From NCBI GenBank assembly GCA_014728215.1, contig WJLZ01000117.1, positions 1-64,000 of the forward strand: 64,000 nucleotides of DNA, given 5' to 3'. The notes under the pieces are model-generated. The model was not told where the DNA came from, did not search any database, and worked only from the letters and a program-made list of their open reading frames with translations. Position 1 is the first letter of the stretch. The number at the start of each line of letters is the position of its first letter. This DNA comes from Chitinivibrionales bacterium. Lineage in GTDB: Bacteria > Fibrobacterota > Chitinivibrionia > Chitinivibrionales > WJKA01. Below are positions 35,201 through 43,178 of this stretch, in pieces. Both the position numbers and the translations under genes were made by a program.

Positions 35201-36330
35201 ATACGGGAGATATCCAGGTTGTCGATTCGGGCATCCAGAGCATAGCGTTCTATTCGAAATGAATCGGCAGGTAGCGGGATAACGGCATATCCGTCCAGGC
35301 GGGCGTTCCCTCCGATCCCCCGGGTGAAAGCCCTGATGCTTGCGGTGTCCGATTGATCATAGGTCGCCCTCAGCCGTAAGGAGTCGACCGAATATCCTGC
35401 ATAGCCGATATCCGCGGCATGAACCATGGTCTGGATATGGGGTTGGGCAAAATCTCCCCGGGCAGATGCGTCGATAGATATTTCTCCGGTTCGGGCAAGC
35501 TGCGGTGCCATATCCCGCAGAAAGAGTAGCGTTCCTATATCTCCCTGCACCTGTGCCGATGCGTCCCAGTTGACTTCGCTGGAAAAGGGGATTGTTCCCT
35601 TCCCGGTTATTTTCATGCCGCCGGTAAGTGCGGCAAGCGTATCGAGAGTCAGCTTATTTTCGCCGGTACTTCCCCGAATCATGATTTTTTCCACCGGCCC
35701 TTTCCACCATTGTGACCGGAGCGCAGCTTGAGAAACCAGAAGGTCAAAGTCGATAGAGTCGAGTTGCGGCAAAGCGCCGGTTAGTGATGCTTCGGATACA
35801 AAGGCGAACACCTCGGTCTGGTAATCGCGATACAGGCATTGAATATGATCGATTTGAATTGATGAAATCGTAATTTTCCAGGGAGATTCTTCCGGTGGTT
35901 CAACCTGCGGCTCTACAGGTTCGGGCATGACCGGAAGGATCAACGCTCCCTCTTCGGTACGGGTAATCAGACCCGAAAGAACATCCGTCCTGATTGATCC
36001 GATCTGTACCTTATTCCATAAAAGAGCGGGAAGAAAGAAGGAGATCCGAAGATCCTTAATTGCAATCGAATCGGGGCGAGACGAAGATGACCGTACGATA
36101 AGAGTGGATACCGAGAGTGCGGTCAGAACATTGGTGCCGATGCCGTTTACAGAAACATCGCCGACAAACAGAGGATCCAAAAGCTTCTCTACCCGTGCCT
36201 CTGCGAACCGTTGCACTGGAGGCATCTCCAGAGCAACGATTGCTGCAATGCTGAGTAGAAGCGGCAGCCCGACAAGCAGTGCTGCCGCTATAATTACAAT
36301 CCAGAGGCCGGCTTTTCGTGGTTTCATCAT
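32251..36330 (-). CDS. tamB: TamB-like inter-membrane protein (DUF490, AsmA-like)
   Basis: The start is one of two tandem ATGs (36330 or 36327) overlapping the YIP1 stop. The frame upstream of this belongs to YIP1 in another register. The roughly 1359-residue product has one N-terminal membrane anchor (WIVIIAAALLVGLPLLLSIAAI in part, residues 8-30), a very long beta-taco repeat region, and a C-terminal DUF490 domain. That domain includes YLDRRFDITEGFVRFYDP, NPSLSITATTDV, PPLSQPDIVSVLTLG and DVFGTGTEAQVSLTKRI. TamB-type proteins bridge the periplasm as a hydrophobic groove for phospholipid movement. Confidence 0.93.
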   Translation of the reverse strand: MMKPRKAGLWIVIIAAALLVGLPLLLSIAAIVALEMPPVQRFAEARVEKLLDPLFVGDVSVNGIGTNVLTALSVSTLIVRSSSSRPDSIAIKDLRISFFLPALLWNKVQIGSIRTDVLSGLITRTEEGALILPVMPEPVEPQVEPPEESPWKITISSIQIDHIQCLYRDYQTEVFAFVSEASLTGALPQLDSIDFDLLVSQAALRSQWWKGPVEKIMIRGSTGENKLTLDTLAALTGGMKITGKGTIPFSSEVNWDASAQVQGDIGTLLFLRDMAPQLARTGEISIDASARGDFAQPHIQTMVHAADIGYAGYSVDSLRLRATYDQSDTASIRAFTRGIGGNARLDGYAVIPLPADSFRIERYALDARIDNLDISRMQIPEATGEIMADAQVDMRARISGTGLETLPAYADIKARLAGPELVSGPARLSFLLDTAQWNLDFDWDRNRITGNGRIVANETITGNLAAQILEPSLISKSFTGYTIEGALYAQADMTGPLLSPRIQMNVSSPKLTWLNMNIDTLYASAEIPGSTLEIENAYAVISGRLDSALDVFDIPNAGGTVTIEANASGTLTNPSVTAELNGNNLYYEQFTLQSAQGKVSLDSLNKLRWQDLRLEKAKSSLISNGYYIMHEDSQEVQLRTRLVDLKGKEQEPGGDIIASGIIQKGRFEGIVRLEKIRIGTALLWAPVEMEAGGVLNATADIARTPAGMTGEMHFRLDNTAYQGIALGAIDGSASLRDTFVWAHADLLLYDSVPDIAVDGRIPFASPGTFEIDTSGASPFYITVRGDSIRLEELDGMMGDSLNASGGPARIDVSLRRNAAAWLIDGDIGIKTTTITYEPWNLSASGIKLASSLEGTLNTPLLTFLLSTDNIELSDQTIIRSKWKGTLHGDTVQLDTGYAYFEQGGSLKVSGMIPLSEVNKILSGGDPDLQFEFTDVPISIIEQFIPGLEIEKGVLQGGGTITLKDGRFYSTGSLRLENGVFAFEGIDTEIGPVEGRIKLAGDTMVIQSMETELGDGSIDINGWIALRPGGGLPYMNINVDADDASLEMENLALVRVESADLSMVSRDNRYLLKGNLDMGETRIIQEIWVPQLIELARPRPGAPAEPNEFLQQLDLRVNVGLERNLYIDMNLAETQLTGSVTITGTAAQPGITGFVEVVEGDIFYLDRRFDITEGFVRFYDPRELNPSLSITATTDVVTVSPSPGTEVPESETYTITLIVTGTLENPEVILNSEPPLSQPDIVSVLTLGTTLGGVSGELADRIQSLAANQLIGFGTRRLEQLLGLQDITITGDVFGTGTEAQVSLTKRISERLTLTYGTALSALGNQIVTAVYRLTGWLFLVGRAGQEGNTSIDLKVRLSW

Positions 36331-36869
36331 GCAGGTTGTTGAACGCCTCCCAGACCACCGGTTACGGCCAGTACCACGGCCAGAATAACTGCCTGAATAA
36401 CCCATCCGATAAGGCAAACTCCTATGGCACGCCAGGTGCTTTTGTAGTCGAGTGCTTGACGAACAGCTATTACCATGGCGGCCAGCATCCATATCGCGGC
36501 AACAAAAAAGGCGATTGCGCCGAGAAGGGGGATCAGGCCTAAAATCCGGATAAGACCGGGTGCACTGGAAAAACCGGTCGTGCGGAGAAGCTCGCCATAG
36601 GTTGCCTCCGTTGTTGGTTCGGGCAGGAGCCGGGTACCAATTAAATAGGTCAGATAAGCCCAGATAAACCACCCGGCCAAGGCACCGACTGTTCCCCATA
36701 TAATTCCTGCAGCACCGCCGGTCCGTACTGAACCGATACCGGCTGCCAGACTCGATAAGACCACTACCGCCAAGGCCTGACCCGTAGCATGTTTATCAGC
36801 TTCAACATCTTCGTAAACACCCGAATCGAGCCATGCTGCATGAGTTAACCGAAAAGCAAAATCTGCCAT
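36327..36869 (-). CDS. YIP1-family membrane protein
   Basis: CAAGGAGG lies a few bases before the ATG at 36869. The 180-residue protein has about five hydrophobic segments (residues 33-48, 52-78, 100-120, 122-137 and 147-172) and begins with a soluble helix, as YIP1-domain proteins do. It overlaps tamB by 4 bases (ATGA), so it heads the tamBA operon. The function of bacterial YIP1 proteins is unknown; this coupling hints at a role in envelope lipid or protein traffic. Confidence 0.8.
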   Translation of the reverse strand: MADFAFRLTHAAWLDSGVYEDVEADKHATGQALAVVVLSSLAAGIGSVRTGGAAGIIWGTVGALAGWFIWAYLTYLIGTRLLPEPTTEATYGELLRTTGFSSAPGLIRILGLIPLLGAIAFFVAAIWMLAAMVIAVRQALDYKSTWRAIGVCLIGWVIQAVILAVVLAVTGGLGGVQQPA

Positions 36870-36904
36870 AGGACCTCCTTGAGGGAAATTCGAAATAAAA
36901 AGGT

Positions 36905-36960
36905 AATGAATTGCAAACTCGAAATTCGATCCCGTCGAAGCGGGACGAAATATGAAAATG
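36905..36960 (-). repeat. TTCGAA-rich hairpin between OmpA and YIP1 genes
   Basis: The minus strand forms TTCG-TCCCG, a CTTCGA loop, then CGGGA-T-CGAA, about nine pairs with one bulge. It is flanked by AATTCGAAA-type words. Related AATTCGAAATT words recur at 63090-63140. It may be a small dispersed repeat or a weak terminator for OmpA; there is no T-run. Confidence 0.3.
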
Positions 36961-36967
36961 GGCAGAT

Positions 36968-37642
36968 TCAGTTGATCTGCCCTTCTTCTGCCCGTTCTTT
37001 CAGTTCTTCGTCGGCAAAGATTGCGATTTCAACCCGACGGTTTTTCTGACGGCCTTCCGGGGTGGCATTGGTTGCAACAGGATCTGCGGCGCCCATGCCC
37101 ACGGTTGATATTCGTACACCCGAAATGCCCTGCAGTTTCAGGTAATCGGAAACCGCTTCAGCCCGCTGTTCGGAAATCTCCTTCTGATCTTCTTTCGTAC
37201 CGGTCGAGTCGGTATGGCCGACGATCAAAATATTGGTATCTTCATATTTCTGCATGACTTCAGCCATCTCCTCCAGATTGTCCTTTGCTTCCTGGTCCAG
37301 ATCCGCAGAACCCTTATCGAAGAGGACATCCGAATCGAATGTTACTTTGATTCCTTCACCAACCCGTTCGACCTCGGCCTTTTCCAGTTCTTCATCCAGT
37401 TCATCGGCCTGGTTATCCATATAATTTCCGATTGCTGCTCCTGCTGCACCGCCGACGACGGCGCCGATTATTGCTCCGGCAGCCGTATTACCCGCCTGCC
37501 TCCCTGCTATCGCACCAACCGTGCCACCGAGCACCGCACCGAGACCGCCTCCCTTGGCAGTCTTGCCGCCATTGCAATTGAGTACCAATGCCGCAACAAG
37601 AACCATAATGCCAAGTGTTTTATGTAGTATGCTCATTTTCAT
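36968..37642 (-). CDS. OmpA-family peptidoglycan-binding lipoprotein
   Basis: AGGAGG lies six bases before the ATG. The 224-residue product has a lipoprotein-type leader (LVAALVLNCNGG, Cys23 likely), a glycine-zipper segment (GGLGAVLGGTVGAIAGRQAG onward, residues 32-73), a short acidic helix, and an OmpA C-terminal domain (about 95-210). The OmpA domain shows VLFDKGSADLD, LIVGHTDSTGTKEDQKEISEQRA split across residues 139-161, and NRRVEIAI. It resembles the YiaD/glycine-zipper plus OmpA architecture. It should tether the outer membrane to peptidoglycan. A sigma-54 promoter precedes it. Confidence 0.92.
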   Translation of the reverse strand: MKMSILHKTLGIMVLVAALVLNCNGGKTAKGGGLGAVLGGTVGAIAGRQAGNTAAGAIIGAVVGGAAGAAIGNYMDNQADELDEELEKAEVERVGEGIKVTFDSDVLFDKGSADLDQEAKDNLEEMAEVMQKYEDTNILIVGHTDSTGTKEDQKEISEQRAEAVSDYLKLQGISGVRISTVGMGAADPVATNATPEGRQKNRRVEIAIFADEELKERAEEGQIN

Positions 37643-37755
37643 TGTATACCTCCTGTAATCTTTATTGAGTCCTATTCCGGAAATAGAATTTCATTGCCGG
37701 AATAGGTTTAATGTGTCAATATGCCTGCGTTGGAAAGGTTGCATGAATGGTAAAA

Positions 37756-37771
37756 AGCAATTCGTGTGCCA
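37756..37771 (-). promoter_or_regulatory. Sigma-54 (-24/-12) promoter for OmpA lipoprotein
   Basis: The minus strand reads TGGCAC-ACGAA-TTGCT, an exact consensus match 113 bases upstream of the OmpA-family start. Confidence 0.75.
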
Positions 37772-37853
37772 TGGGAAAAAAATGCCGCCAGGTACCGATA
37801 AAGCATCAGGAACGTGGGGGGACGGGCAAAACTGAACCGTAAGAATGTACTTC

Positions 37854-37869
37854 TGGCATAGTAATTGCA
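37854..37869 (+). promoter_or_regulatory. Sigma-54 (-24/-12) promoter
   Basis: TGGCAT-AGTAA-TTGCA is an exact consensus match pointing rightward. It is about 250 bases from the NAD-kinase-like start, so a long leader or an unseen small gene is implied. Confidence 0.65.
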
Positions 37870-38120
37870 ACCGCTCTTAAAGAGATATATTAAGCCGTTA
37901 CAATCGACTTTTACAACGTTATACCGCCCGGGAATGAAGCTCATTATTGTACCGCAGATACATTTCCGCTCTTATCGTTGTGAAAGATGCTTATACAGAA
38001 CGAATCGGATTAAATGAATCAGTATCGTCTTTATATAAAAATCAAACATTAAAAGAATACCACATCAGACAGACTGAGAGGGTATAGTGAGTAGAAAAAG
38101 CAAATGACCGGAGACAAGAA

Positions 38121-38837
38121 ATGAGAACATTTTCCATATGTGCAAAAAATCCGGAGAGCATTCCTGCTATTGAAAAAATCGCCTCCCAAAAAGGTTTTGT
38201 TTATGATAAGGGCAATCCCGATTTTATCATTTCACTTGGTGGTGACGGCACTATTCTTATGTGCGAGAGAAAATTTCCCGGTATTGCAAAACTTCCGGTG
38301 CGCGAAAGTCTTATCTGTTATAAATGCCATGATGAACCACTCGACCGGATGTTCGATCTAATCAGAGATGGGTTGGGAGAAATTATTGAATTTCCGAAAC
38401 TTGCAGTTCAATGCCGGAGCGTACGGCTTGTGGGAACCAATGAGGTCGTGGTGCGCAACGCAGATCAGCGACGAGCCCTTCGTTTCACTCTGAGATTCGA
38501 TGGAAACGCCGGAAAGGAGATATTTATTGGTGACGGCATTGTGGCGGCAACTCCCTTTGGTTCGACCGGGTATTATCACTCGGTAACCGGGACACGTTTC
38601 GGTAAGGGAATCGGACTTGCGTTCAATAACTGCACGATATCCCACGATCCGGTTATTCTGAATGAGAAGTGCAGCGTCGAACTGGTGGTTGAGCGCTCAA
38701 GGGCTTGCGTGACAGTCGACAACGCACCCGAAATAATCACGGTCACTCCCCGTGATTCGATAAGCATAACACAGGCAGAGGAATCAACACGGCTTCTCTC
38801 CCATCGGCAAATACCGCAAGGAGCAGAGCCGAAATAG
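38121..38837 (+). CDS. ATP-NAD kinase family protein, short form
   Basis: The 238-residue protein has the NAD kinase motifs: SLGGDGTIL (GGDG, about residues 39-47), GTNEVVVRN (NE/D loop) and DGIVAATPFGSTGYYHSVTG (nucleotide-binding turn). It is shorter than typical NadK (about 290) because the N-terminal segment before GGDG is small, as in archaeal-like members. It would phosphorylate NAD to NADP. It lies 24 bases before the VTT-DUF547 gene, likely the same transcript. I assign nadK function with moderate confidence because substrate choice within the family varies. Confidence 0.82.
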   Translation: MRTFSICAKNPESIPAIEKIASQKGFVYDKGNPDFIISLGGDGTILMCERKFPGIAKLPVRESLICYKCHDEPLDRMFDLIRDGLGEIIEFPKLAVQCRSVRLVGTNEVVVRNADQRRALRFTLRFDGNAGKEIFIGDGIVAATPFGSTGYYHSVTGTRFGKGIGLAFNNCTISHDPVILNEKCSVELVVERSRACVTVDNAPEIITVTPRDSISITQAEESTRLLSHRQIPQGAEPK

Positions 38838-38861
38838 AAACAACAGCTAAGGACAGGGTTT

Positions 38862-40493
38862 ATGTATGTCAAATTAGACGATTATGCAATATGGATTAAA
38901 TGGGTGTCGATTGTTTGCGGCGTGATCAGCCTTTTCATCATTATGCTACATCTTCCGATGCGCACAATCAGCGAACGTCTCGGAGATTTTGTTCAAGGCC
39001 TCGGCATATGGGGCATGATCATTTTTGTAGTGGTATACATTGGCGCCACGGTCATGCTTGCTCCCGGTTCGGCCCTTACGCTTGCGGGCGGTCTTATATA
39101 CGGGCTTGTATGGGGAACCATCCTTGTATCCATTGCTTCCACAACAGCCGCGGCCGTCGCTTTTCTTATTGCACGGTATGCAGCGCGGGACCGGGTCGTC
39201 CGCATGGCCCAACAACATCCCCGGTTTGCCGCAATCGACAAGGCAATTAATGATGGCGGCTGGAAAATTGTTGCCCTTTTACGTCTTTCACCGGCCATCC
39301 CCTTTAATCTTCAGAACTATCTCTACGGATTGACTCCAATCGATTTTAAAACATGTATCGCCACAAGCTGGTTGTTTATGCTTCCGGGTACATTCATGTA
39401 TGTATATCTCGGCTATCTTGCCCGCGCCGGCGTAGCGGCAACTGCTGAAGGCAGAACGGCAGGGGCGGGCATATGGGCATTGCGCATTGCGGGATTTATC
39501 GCTACCGTCGCAGTGACCGTATATATTACCCGTCTGGCCGGAAAAGCGCTTGCCGGAAAGACGGAAATTCAAAAAAGTGAACAATCCAAAGCACATCCAC
39601 CGGCTGTAAAAAAAACACCGCATTGGAAATTACTGTTCTACGCTGTTCCAGCGCTTATTCTCATGCTGTTTGCAGGCATTACGCTCGCGGAGCCATCCGT
39701 TGTCCGCGGTCCGGTTAAATGGTTGGTCTCGCTCTTTGGTCCTCCCGACGTTACAATGAAAGAGGCCTATGCGCCCAAACCACAGGGGCCATCGTTCGAT
39801 CATTCACTCTTCGATTCGCTGCTTCAGGTGCATGTTGACAAAAAAGGGCTTGTCGATTATCAGGCCCTTGCACAACAGCCCGAACCGCTGAGGCGCTATA
39901 TTAGGCAGATTGGAGAGGCTCCCTTTGATGCCATGGGACGGAACGAAAAACTTGCCCTGCTTATCAATGCCTACAATGCCTTTACCCTCCAACTCATACT
40001 CGAGTATTTACCTCTCGAATCGATTCGTGATATACCGCAGGACAAGCGATGGAAAGATCAGCGATGGCGTATCGGTTCCCATACCTGGAGCCTGGATCAG
40101 ATCGAGCATGAGCAGATCAGGCCAAAATTCAAAGAGCCGCGTATCCATTTTGCACTGGTGTGTGCTGCAATCGGGTGTCCCATTCTCCGCCAGGAGGCAT
40201 ATCGTGCATCGCGGATCGATGATCAGCTTGAAGCTCAGGCGGTGTATACCCACAATCATCCACGATGGTTCCGGTATCCGTCAGACGATGAATCTGTTTT
40301 TCTTACAAAGTTATACCAGTGGTATGAAGGCGATTTTGAACAGATCGCCGGTTCGGCATTGCAGTACGCAGCCCGGTATTCACGCAAATTGAAACAGTCC
40401 CTGAAAAAAGGAAAAACACCCGATATACAGTGGCTTGAGTATGACTGGCGTCTGAATTCCCGGCAAAACAAGAATTTACTTGAAAAACAGTAA
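38862..40493 (+). CDS. VTT-domain (TVP38/DedA-like) membrane protein fused to DUF547
   Basis: The 543-residue protein is a two-part fusion. Residues 1-225 form a VTT/TVP38 domain with spans near 12-30, 50-70, 75-105, 155-185 and 200-220, plus the motifs LAPGSALTLAGG and LLRLSPAIPFNLQNYLYG. After a linker and another span (about 250-270), residues 300-530 form a DUF547 domain with LINAYNAFTLQLI and FALVCAAIGCPIL (conserved Cys). VTT proteins are lipid scramblase or flippase-like. DUF547 is of unknown, possibly thiol-based, function. It is coupled to the sensor kinase five bases downstream. Confidence 0.88.
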   Translation: MYVKLDDYAIWIKWVSIVCGVISLFIIMLHLPMRTISERLGDFVQGLGIWGMIIFVVVYIGATVMLAPGSALTLAGGLIYGLVWGTILVSIASTTAAAVAFLIARYAARDRVVRMAQQHPRFAAIDKAINDGGWKIVALLRLSPAIPFNLQNYLYGLTPIDFKTCIATSWLFMLPGTFMYVYLGYLARAGVAATAEGRTAGAGIWALRIAGFIATVAVTVYITRLAGKALAGKTEIQKSEQSKAHPPAVKKTPHWKLLFYAVPALILMLFAGITLAEPSVVRGPVKWLVSLFGPPDVTMKEAYAPKPQGPSFDHSLFDSLLQVHVDKKGLVDYQALAQQPEPLRRYIRQIGEAPFDAMGRNEKLALLINAYNAFTLQLILEYLPLESIRDIPQDKRWKDQRWRIGSHTWSLDQIEHEQIRPKFKEPRIHFALVCAAIGCPILRQEAYRASRIDDQLEAQAVYTHNHPRWFRYPSDDESVFLTKLYQWYEGDFEQIAGSALQYAARYSRKLKQSLKKGKTPDIQWLEYDWRLNSRQNKNLLEKQ

Positions 40494-40498
40494 CTCCT

Positions 40499-42661
40499 AT
40501 GAAAAAAGTAACCGATATTCGTGGTGTACTGATACCGTTGGTGTTGTGCACTATTTTACCGGCTTGCGCAACCGCTGAAACCGCTCCTGCGCCGGAATCT
40601 TTCGCCAGGCGAAATCCGAGGGTTCTTGTTCTTCATTCATATCACTATGGATTTACCTGGTCGGAAAATATCAGTGAAGGCATACGAGCGGTTTTCGACA
40701 GCCTTGCGCCGGGCGTGGAAATCATTACCGAATATATGGATGTAAAGCGGATCTATGGCGAAGAATATTTTGGTGTACTCAAACAATTTTTACTATTGAA
40801 ATATGGAAGGTATCCCATTGATGTTATCATTGCCGCCGACGACTGGGCGGTTGAGTTTCTGCTTGGTATTGGAAGTGAAATCCTGCCGGGAACACCGCTT
40901 GTATTCTGCGGGTTGAACGACTATGATCCCGAGCGGCATAAGGGAAATGGCCGGGATATTACCGGTGTGGTTGAGGATATCGATATTAAATCTACGCTTG
41001 AAGTTGCGCTGTCGCTTCATCAATCGGTGACCGATGTCGCTTATATTTCCGATCCCACGATAACCGGGAGCGCATTGAAACGGAATGCCGAAAGGGTTTT
41101 TGATGAGTACCGCGACACTATAAATTTTCATTATATCGAGCACAGGTCAATGGGGCAGCTACAGCAAAGAGTTAAAGACCTTCCCGATACATCCGTCGTA
41201 ATCGCCTTTATCTTTACCCATGACCGCTATGGCCGCATCTGGTCTCATGAATACAATCTCGAACGTCTGGTGTCGAAATGCCCGTACCCGATTTACAGTG
41301 TGTGGGAGTTTTATCTGGGGCACGGTATTGTGGGCGGCATGCTTACCAGCGGTATGGAACAGGGCAAGACCGCCGCCCTGCTGGCGTACCGCATACTTGA
41401 TGGAGAGAATGCAGCTGATATCCCTATTGTAACAAAAAGTCCCAATGTTTACAAGTTCGATTATGTCTATCTTGAGCATTTCGGTATCGATCTCGACGAT
41501 TTACCGGAGAACAGCATCGTTATCAACGAGCCATTCTCCGTGTACCAGGAATATAAATATGTTATCTGGAGTTCGATCGCCCTTTTTCTGCTCCTGATCA
41601 TTGTTGTTGTTCTGCTTGTTGGGAATACGGTTTTACGCCGCAGATCACAGCTCGCTCAGAAGATCAGTGAGGAACGGTTTCGTTCCTTTATGGACCATGT
41701 TCCCGGACTCGTTTTTATCAAGGAACCCTCGGGCAAAATTATATTTGCCAACCAGGGATTTTATTCATATCTGGATCTTAAACCTGAAACAATTGTAGAC
41801 AAAAACGATGAGGGGGTTTTTCCTCCGGAGCTTTCCCGCAAGCTTGGTTTTGATGATCGACAGGTGCTGGAATCAGGCCGGAGTGAGGAGGTCGAAGTTT
41901 CTTTTGCGGGTCGAATATGGTCGATACACAAGCTGACCATAAGCCAAACGAACGGCCCTGCACTGCTCGGAAGTATCGCCCTTGATATTACCGAACGGAA
42001 GCACGCCGAAGAGAGGCTCAAGACCTCATTGCAGGAAAAGGACACCCTTCTGCACGAATTATATCACCGCACAAAAAATAACATGCAGGTGATATCGGCT
42101 TTTCTCGAATTGCAGGCGATATCATCGGGTAACGAAGAAGTCGAAAGGATAATCCGGGAAAGCCAGTTTCGAATGCAGACCATGGCCCTGGCTCATGATA
42201 AGCTTTACCGGTCTCAGGACCTTTCCCGTATCGATATGGAGCGGTATTGTATCGATCTTGCCCGGATGCTCATGTCAATATACGACATTCCTCCTCACAA
42301 GATTGATATCCGCTTTGATATCCAGAATATCAAATTGCTTATCGATCTTGCCATACCCTGTGGATTGATAATCAACGAACTGCTCTCCAATAGCTTCAAG
42401 TATGCCTTTCCTCAGGGCCGGAAGGGACGGATCACTATCGGCTTGCACAGAATCAACGCTCATCAACTGGTACTGAGCATTACCGACAACGGCATCGGCC
42501 TTCCTCCTGATTTCGATGTCATGAAGAGCGAGACACTGGGAGTACAGATAGTTCATCAGATTGTAGAACACCAGCTTCATGGTTCAATAAATGTTGCGAG
42601 TGATCGTGGGCTTAAGTGGCGCATTACATTTAGAGACGATCTCTATTCGGAAAGGGTATGA
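40499..42661 (+). CDS. Sensor histidine kinase with periplasmic ABC-binding-like domain, PAS and HisKA_2
   Basis: The 720-residue protein has a signal-like leader, then a periplasmic-binding-like sensor (about residues 38-345; RVLVLHSYHYGFTWSENIS, VVIAFIFTHDRYG), one membrane span (357-378) and a PAS domain (395-505). A HisKA_2 dimerisation and phosphoacceptor region follows, with LLHELYHRTKNNMQVISAF (the His in YHR). It ends with a HATPase domain containing NELLSNSFKYAFP (N box) and DNGIGLP (G1). The ABC-substrate-binding-type sensor suggests detection of a small solute. The stop overlaps the receiver gene by 4 bases. Confidence 0.93.
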   Translation: MKKVTDIRGVLIPLVLCTILPACATAETAPAPESFARRNPRVLVLHSYHYGFTWSENISEGIRAVFDSLAPGVEIITEYMDVKRIYGEEYFGVLKQFLLLKYGRYPIDVIIAADDWAVEFLLGIGSEILPGTPLVFCGLNDYDPERHKGNGRDITGVVEDIDIKSTLEVALSLHQSVTDVAYISDPTITGSALKRNAERVFDEYRDTINFHYIEHRSMGQLQQRVKDLPDTSVVIAFIFTHDRYGRIWSHEYNLERLVSKCPYPIYSVWEFYLGHGIVGGMLTSGMEQGKTAALLAYRILDGENAADIPIVTKSPNVYKFDYVYLEHFGIDLDDLPENSIVINEPFSVYQEYKYVIWSSIALFLLLIIVVVLLVGNTVLRRRSQLAQKISEERFRSFMDHVPGLVFIKEPSGKIIFANQGFYSYLDLKPETIVDKNDEGVFPPELSRKLGFDDRQVLESGRSEEVEVSFAGRIWSIHKLTISQTNGPALLGSIALDITERKHAEERLKTSLQEKDTLLHELYHRTKNNMQVISAFLELQAISSGNEEVERIIRESQFRMQTMALAHDKLYRSQDLSRIDMERYCIDLARMLMSIYDIPPHKIDIRFDIQNIKLLIDLAIPCGLIINELLSNSFKYAFPQGRKGRITIGLHRINAHQLVLSITDNGIGLPPDFDVMKSETLGVQIVHQIVEHQLHGSINVASDRGLKWRITFRDDLYSERV

Positions 42662-43029
42662 CAATGAGAGCATCACCATCAGTACTAATTGTTGAGGATG
42701 AAGCGGCTATGGTAATGGCGCTGAAAGCACGACTCAGAGCCGATGGGTTTTCGGTATGCGGAACAGTTTCAACCAGGGAAAAAGCGGTATCTTCGGCAAT
42801 CGAGAATTCTCCGGATTTTATTGTAATGGACATTCGTCTGAGCGGTAGAAGTGACGGTATCGAAGCGGCGAAGGAAATTACTGATAAGATACATACGAGT
42901 ATCATCTTTGTAACCGGTTATTCGGAGGGAAGCATCAAACGCAAAGCCATGCGGGTAAATCCGGTGGCCTACATGGTAAAGCCTTTTCCAATATCCGAAC
43001 TCATATCAATCATGAACCGGTGCCGCTGA
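42658..43029 (+). CDS. Stand-alone response-regulator receiver
   Basis: The 123-residue product is a receiver with VEDEAAMV acidic pocket, the phosphoacceptor Asp in FIVMDIRLSG (about residue 60), TGYSEG with Thr, and YMVKPFP with Lys. It has no output domain. Its start overlaps the kinase stop (ATGACAATG; the second ATG is equally possible). It most likely relays phosphate from the kinase to a further partner. It is paralogous to the receiver at 45903 with nearly the same N-terminal sequence. Confidence 0.93.
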   Translation: MTMRASPSVLIVEDEAAMVMALKARLRADGFSVCGTVSTREKAVSSAIENSPDFIVMDIRLSGRSDGIEAAKEITDKIHTSIIFVTGYSEGSIKRKAMRVNPVAYMVKPFPISELISIMNRCR

Positions 43030-43043
43030 TGGACCCGCACCAG

Positions 43044-43059
43044 TGGCATGATCCTTGCG
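43044..43059 (+). promoter_or_regulatory. Sigma-54 (-24/-12) promoter before the second kinase
   Basis: TGGCAT-GATCC-TTGCG is an exact core match, 15 bases after the first receiver's stop and about 90-120 bases ahead of the second kinase gene. Confidence 0.7.
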
Positions 43060-43178
43060 AATCCAAATTTTGATGGGGGAAAGCCGGAAATTTTTTCGAT
43101 TACAACATAATTTAACGTTGCTTATGGAATACGCATGCAGCGGAGGAGTATGTTCGACGAAAAAAACCCCACCAGAAA

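Larger units (their letters stand above)
37643..38120. other. Divergent regulatory region between OmpA and NAD-kinase-like genes
   Basis: This 478-base gap has no credible gene; a 78-codon minus frame at 37708-37944 lacks a start site and has odd composition. It holds two back-to-back sigma-54 elements, at 37756 (minus) and 37854 (plus), about 80 bases apart. Confidence 0.6.

Noticed and set aside
36331-36699. Extension of the TamB frame upstream to 36699
   Set aside because: This region encodes the YIP1 protein in another frame; TamB starts at the ATG pair overlapping the YIP1 stop.
37708-37944. 78-codon minus frame between OmpA and the NAD-kinase-like gene
   Set aside because: No ribosome site, unlikely composition, and it covers two exact sigma-54 elements.
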